Assembly (NCBI GenBank): GCA_028752905.1
Contig: JAQNBH010000011.1
Location: forward strand, 25,896,833 to 25,960,832
From: Cladorhizidae sp. MBARI D1340-BT2
Taxonomy: Eukaryota > Porifera > Demospongiae > Poecilosclerida > Cladorhizidae
Direction: 5' to 3'
Length of the DNA stretch: 64,000 bases
A model generated the notes under the pieces. The model did no database searches. It worked only from the letters and a program-made list of their open reading frames with translations, and had not been told where the DNA came from. The position numbers and the translations under genes are program-made. This document shows positions 63,208 to 64,000 of this stretch, piece after piece (within the stretch, counting starts at the first letter, position 1; every line of letters starts with the position of its first letter).

Positions 63208-63405
63208 AATCGAGTCTAGACAGCCAGAGTTAATTTTATTTGGGTTGTGAAAGAGGTTACAGAATTTTTACTAGGTCTTTGTACGCACTATATTCCTTTA
63301 TTAATGCGTTAATATAGAATTGTTAAAGAAAAGAAACAGTTTTAGGGGGGGGGGGGAAAGCTGGTGTTTGAGATCAAGACTTTATGCCTCCCCCTTTTCT
63401 AAAAT
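63208..63405. other. 3' non-coding part of the hAT-like element
   Basis: AT-rich sequence with a 12-base G run near 63345-63356 and a CT-rich tract before the terminal repeat. No ORF. Confidence 0.4.
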
Positions 63406-63421
63406 CCTGGCTACGCCTCTG
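63406..63421 (-). mobile_element. hAT-type terminal inverted repeat (3' end)
   Basis: CCTGGCTACGCCTCTG is the inverse of CAGAGGCGTAGCCAGG, a terminal repeat of the CAGRGGCG... type common in animal hAT elements. It lies about 630 bp after the transposase homology ends. The following 8 bp (CATGGAAT) would be the target duplication, but the 5' end of the element is not in the window to confirm it. Confidence 0.6.
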
Positions 63422-63744
63422 CATGGAATGAGTGTTTTCATTAGGGCTAACCCATGCCTAGGTTGCCAAGCATCGGCTTAGTAGCACAGTCCTATCAGAA
63501 GCCACACTTGCTGCCAGTTTAGTCCATCAAGATTTTGAAGTCCCCCCTTTAGCTGCAGGTTACTTTGGCATGGTTTTACAAATGCTACACTTTTTAGTAC
63601 CAGCTGAGGTATTTTTGAGCTCATTATCAAGTGAAGTATCAAATGAAGTGTACAGAATCTATGAGCTATAAAGTCGTAACTAACCACAATTATTTTCAAG
63701 AGTTTAATTTTTTAATTTTTGTGGGGTTTATCTAGAGCCTTATT
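63422..63744. other. Flank with terminal remnant of the GAGCTC MITE family
   Basis: GAAGTGTACAGAATCTATGAGC (63645-63666) and GAGCTCATTATCAAGTGAAG (63617-63636) resemble the two ends of the MITE-like family found in the arms. The minus-strand ORF 63478-63699 spans this remnant and has no recognisable content. Confidence 0.35.
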
Positions 63745-63945
63745 ATTAAACCTCAGGGGTTCATACAGGATTTACAGTTTGGGCGGGGGTGGAAACTCAA
63801 AATGTTTGGCATTTACGTGATGGGTGTGCATAAGCAAGCCCCAAGTAGGGGGGGCAGGGGGCATGCCCCCGAGATTTTTTTTGCAAAATCGATGCTCTCA
63901 GATTGATTCTGAGACATTTTGAGGGTACAGGTACTTTCCTATAGT
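63745..63945 (+). repeat. G-rich dispersed repeat, copy 2
   Basis: TTCATACAGGATTTACAG, AACTCAAAATGTTTGGCATT, GGGGGGGCAGGGGGCATGCC and GATGCTCTCAGATTGATTCT follow the same order as 62984-63207. This second copy lies outside the hAT terminal repeat at 63421, so the family is dispersed rather than unique to that element. Confidence 0.6.
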
Positions 63946-64000
63946 TAAAGTACTTAGCACATGGACAGAACATTCTAGATTATGACACAATTTTTGTGGC

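Overview
This is a eukaryotic, almost certainly metazoan, nuclear window dominated by repeats. The mobile-element mix points to animals: a Gmr1-type Ty3/gypsy retrotransposon, a piggyBac-like transposase, a hAT transposase, a hammerhead-like motif of the kind carried by Penelope-like elements, and MITE-like hairpins. Candidate exons have spliceosomal splice sites. An AT-rich fragment of mitochondrial large-subunit rRNA keeps a long, bacterial-like secondary-structure order, which fits a sponge or cnidarian better than most bilaterians; that placement is inference. No intact host gene can be defended here.

Layout. 1-107 is a (TTA)n microsatellite. 108-471 carries a hammerhead-ribozyme-like core. 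472-1165 is the broken N-terminal half of a piggyBac-like transposase. 1166-5210 is the 3' part of a Gmr1-like LTR retrotransposon with integrase before reverse transcriptase and a recognisable 3' LTR; its integrase is interrupted by antisense mitochondrial LSU rRNA (about 2055-2836). 5224-6719 is the left arm of a 1.49-kb inverted repeat, whose partner is 60294-61778. The left spacer (6720-10339) holds a candidate coding exon, a 27-bp minisatellite, a 145-bp foldback hairpin and a MITE remnant.

The core, 10340-58714 (48.4 kb), is one continuous 24-bp minisatellite, roughly 2,000 units. The unit points one way from 10340 to about 45087 and the other way from about 45088 to 58714. Units are organised into higher-order blocks that were themselves duplicated (offsets 1117, 2982, 3375, 8317 and 10182 bp in the forward part; about 1356-1380, 2051 and 4411-4476 bp in the reverse part). 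The 24-bp length and the base composition leave four of six frames open, which creates a forest of meaningless ORFs on both strands.

The right spacer (58715-60293) includes a 43-bp minisatellite. After the right arm come a frameshifted C-terminal hAT transposase, a hAT-like terminal inverted repeat and two diverged G-rich direct repeats.

Most notable is the nested inverted symmetry. A strand-switching 48-kb minisatellite lies between 1.49-kb inverted arms, each with a hydrophobic, splice-site-bounded ORF whose net length difference between arms is a multiple of three. The locus may be an inverted segmental duplication, or a giant foldback-type element whose interior became a satellite. The sequence alone does not decide between them.
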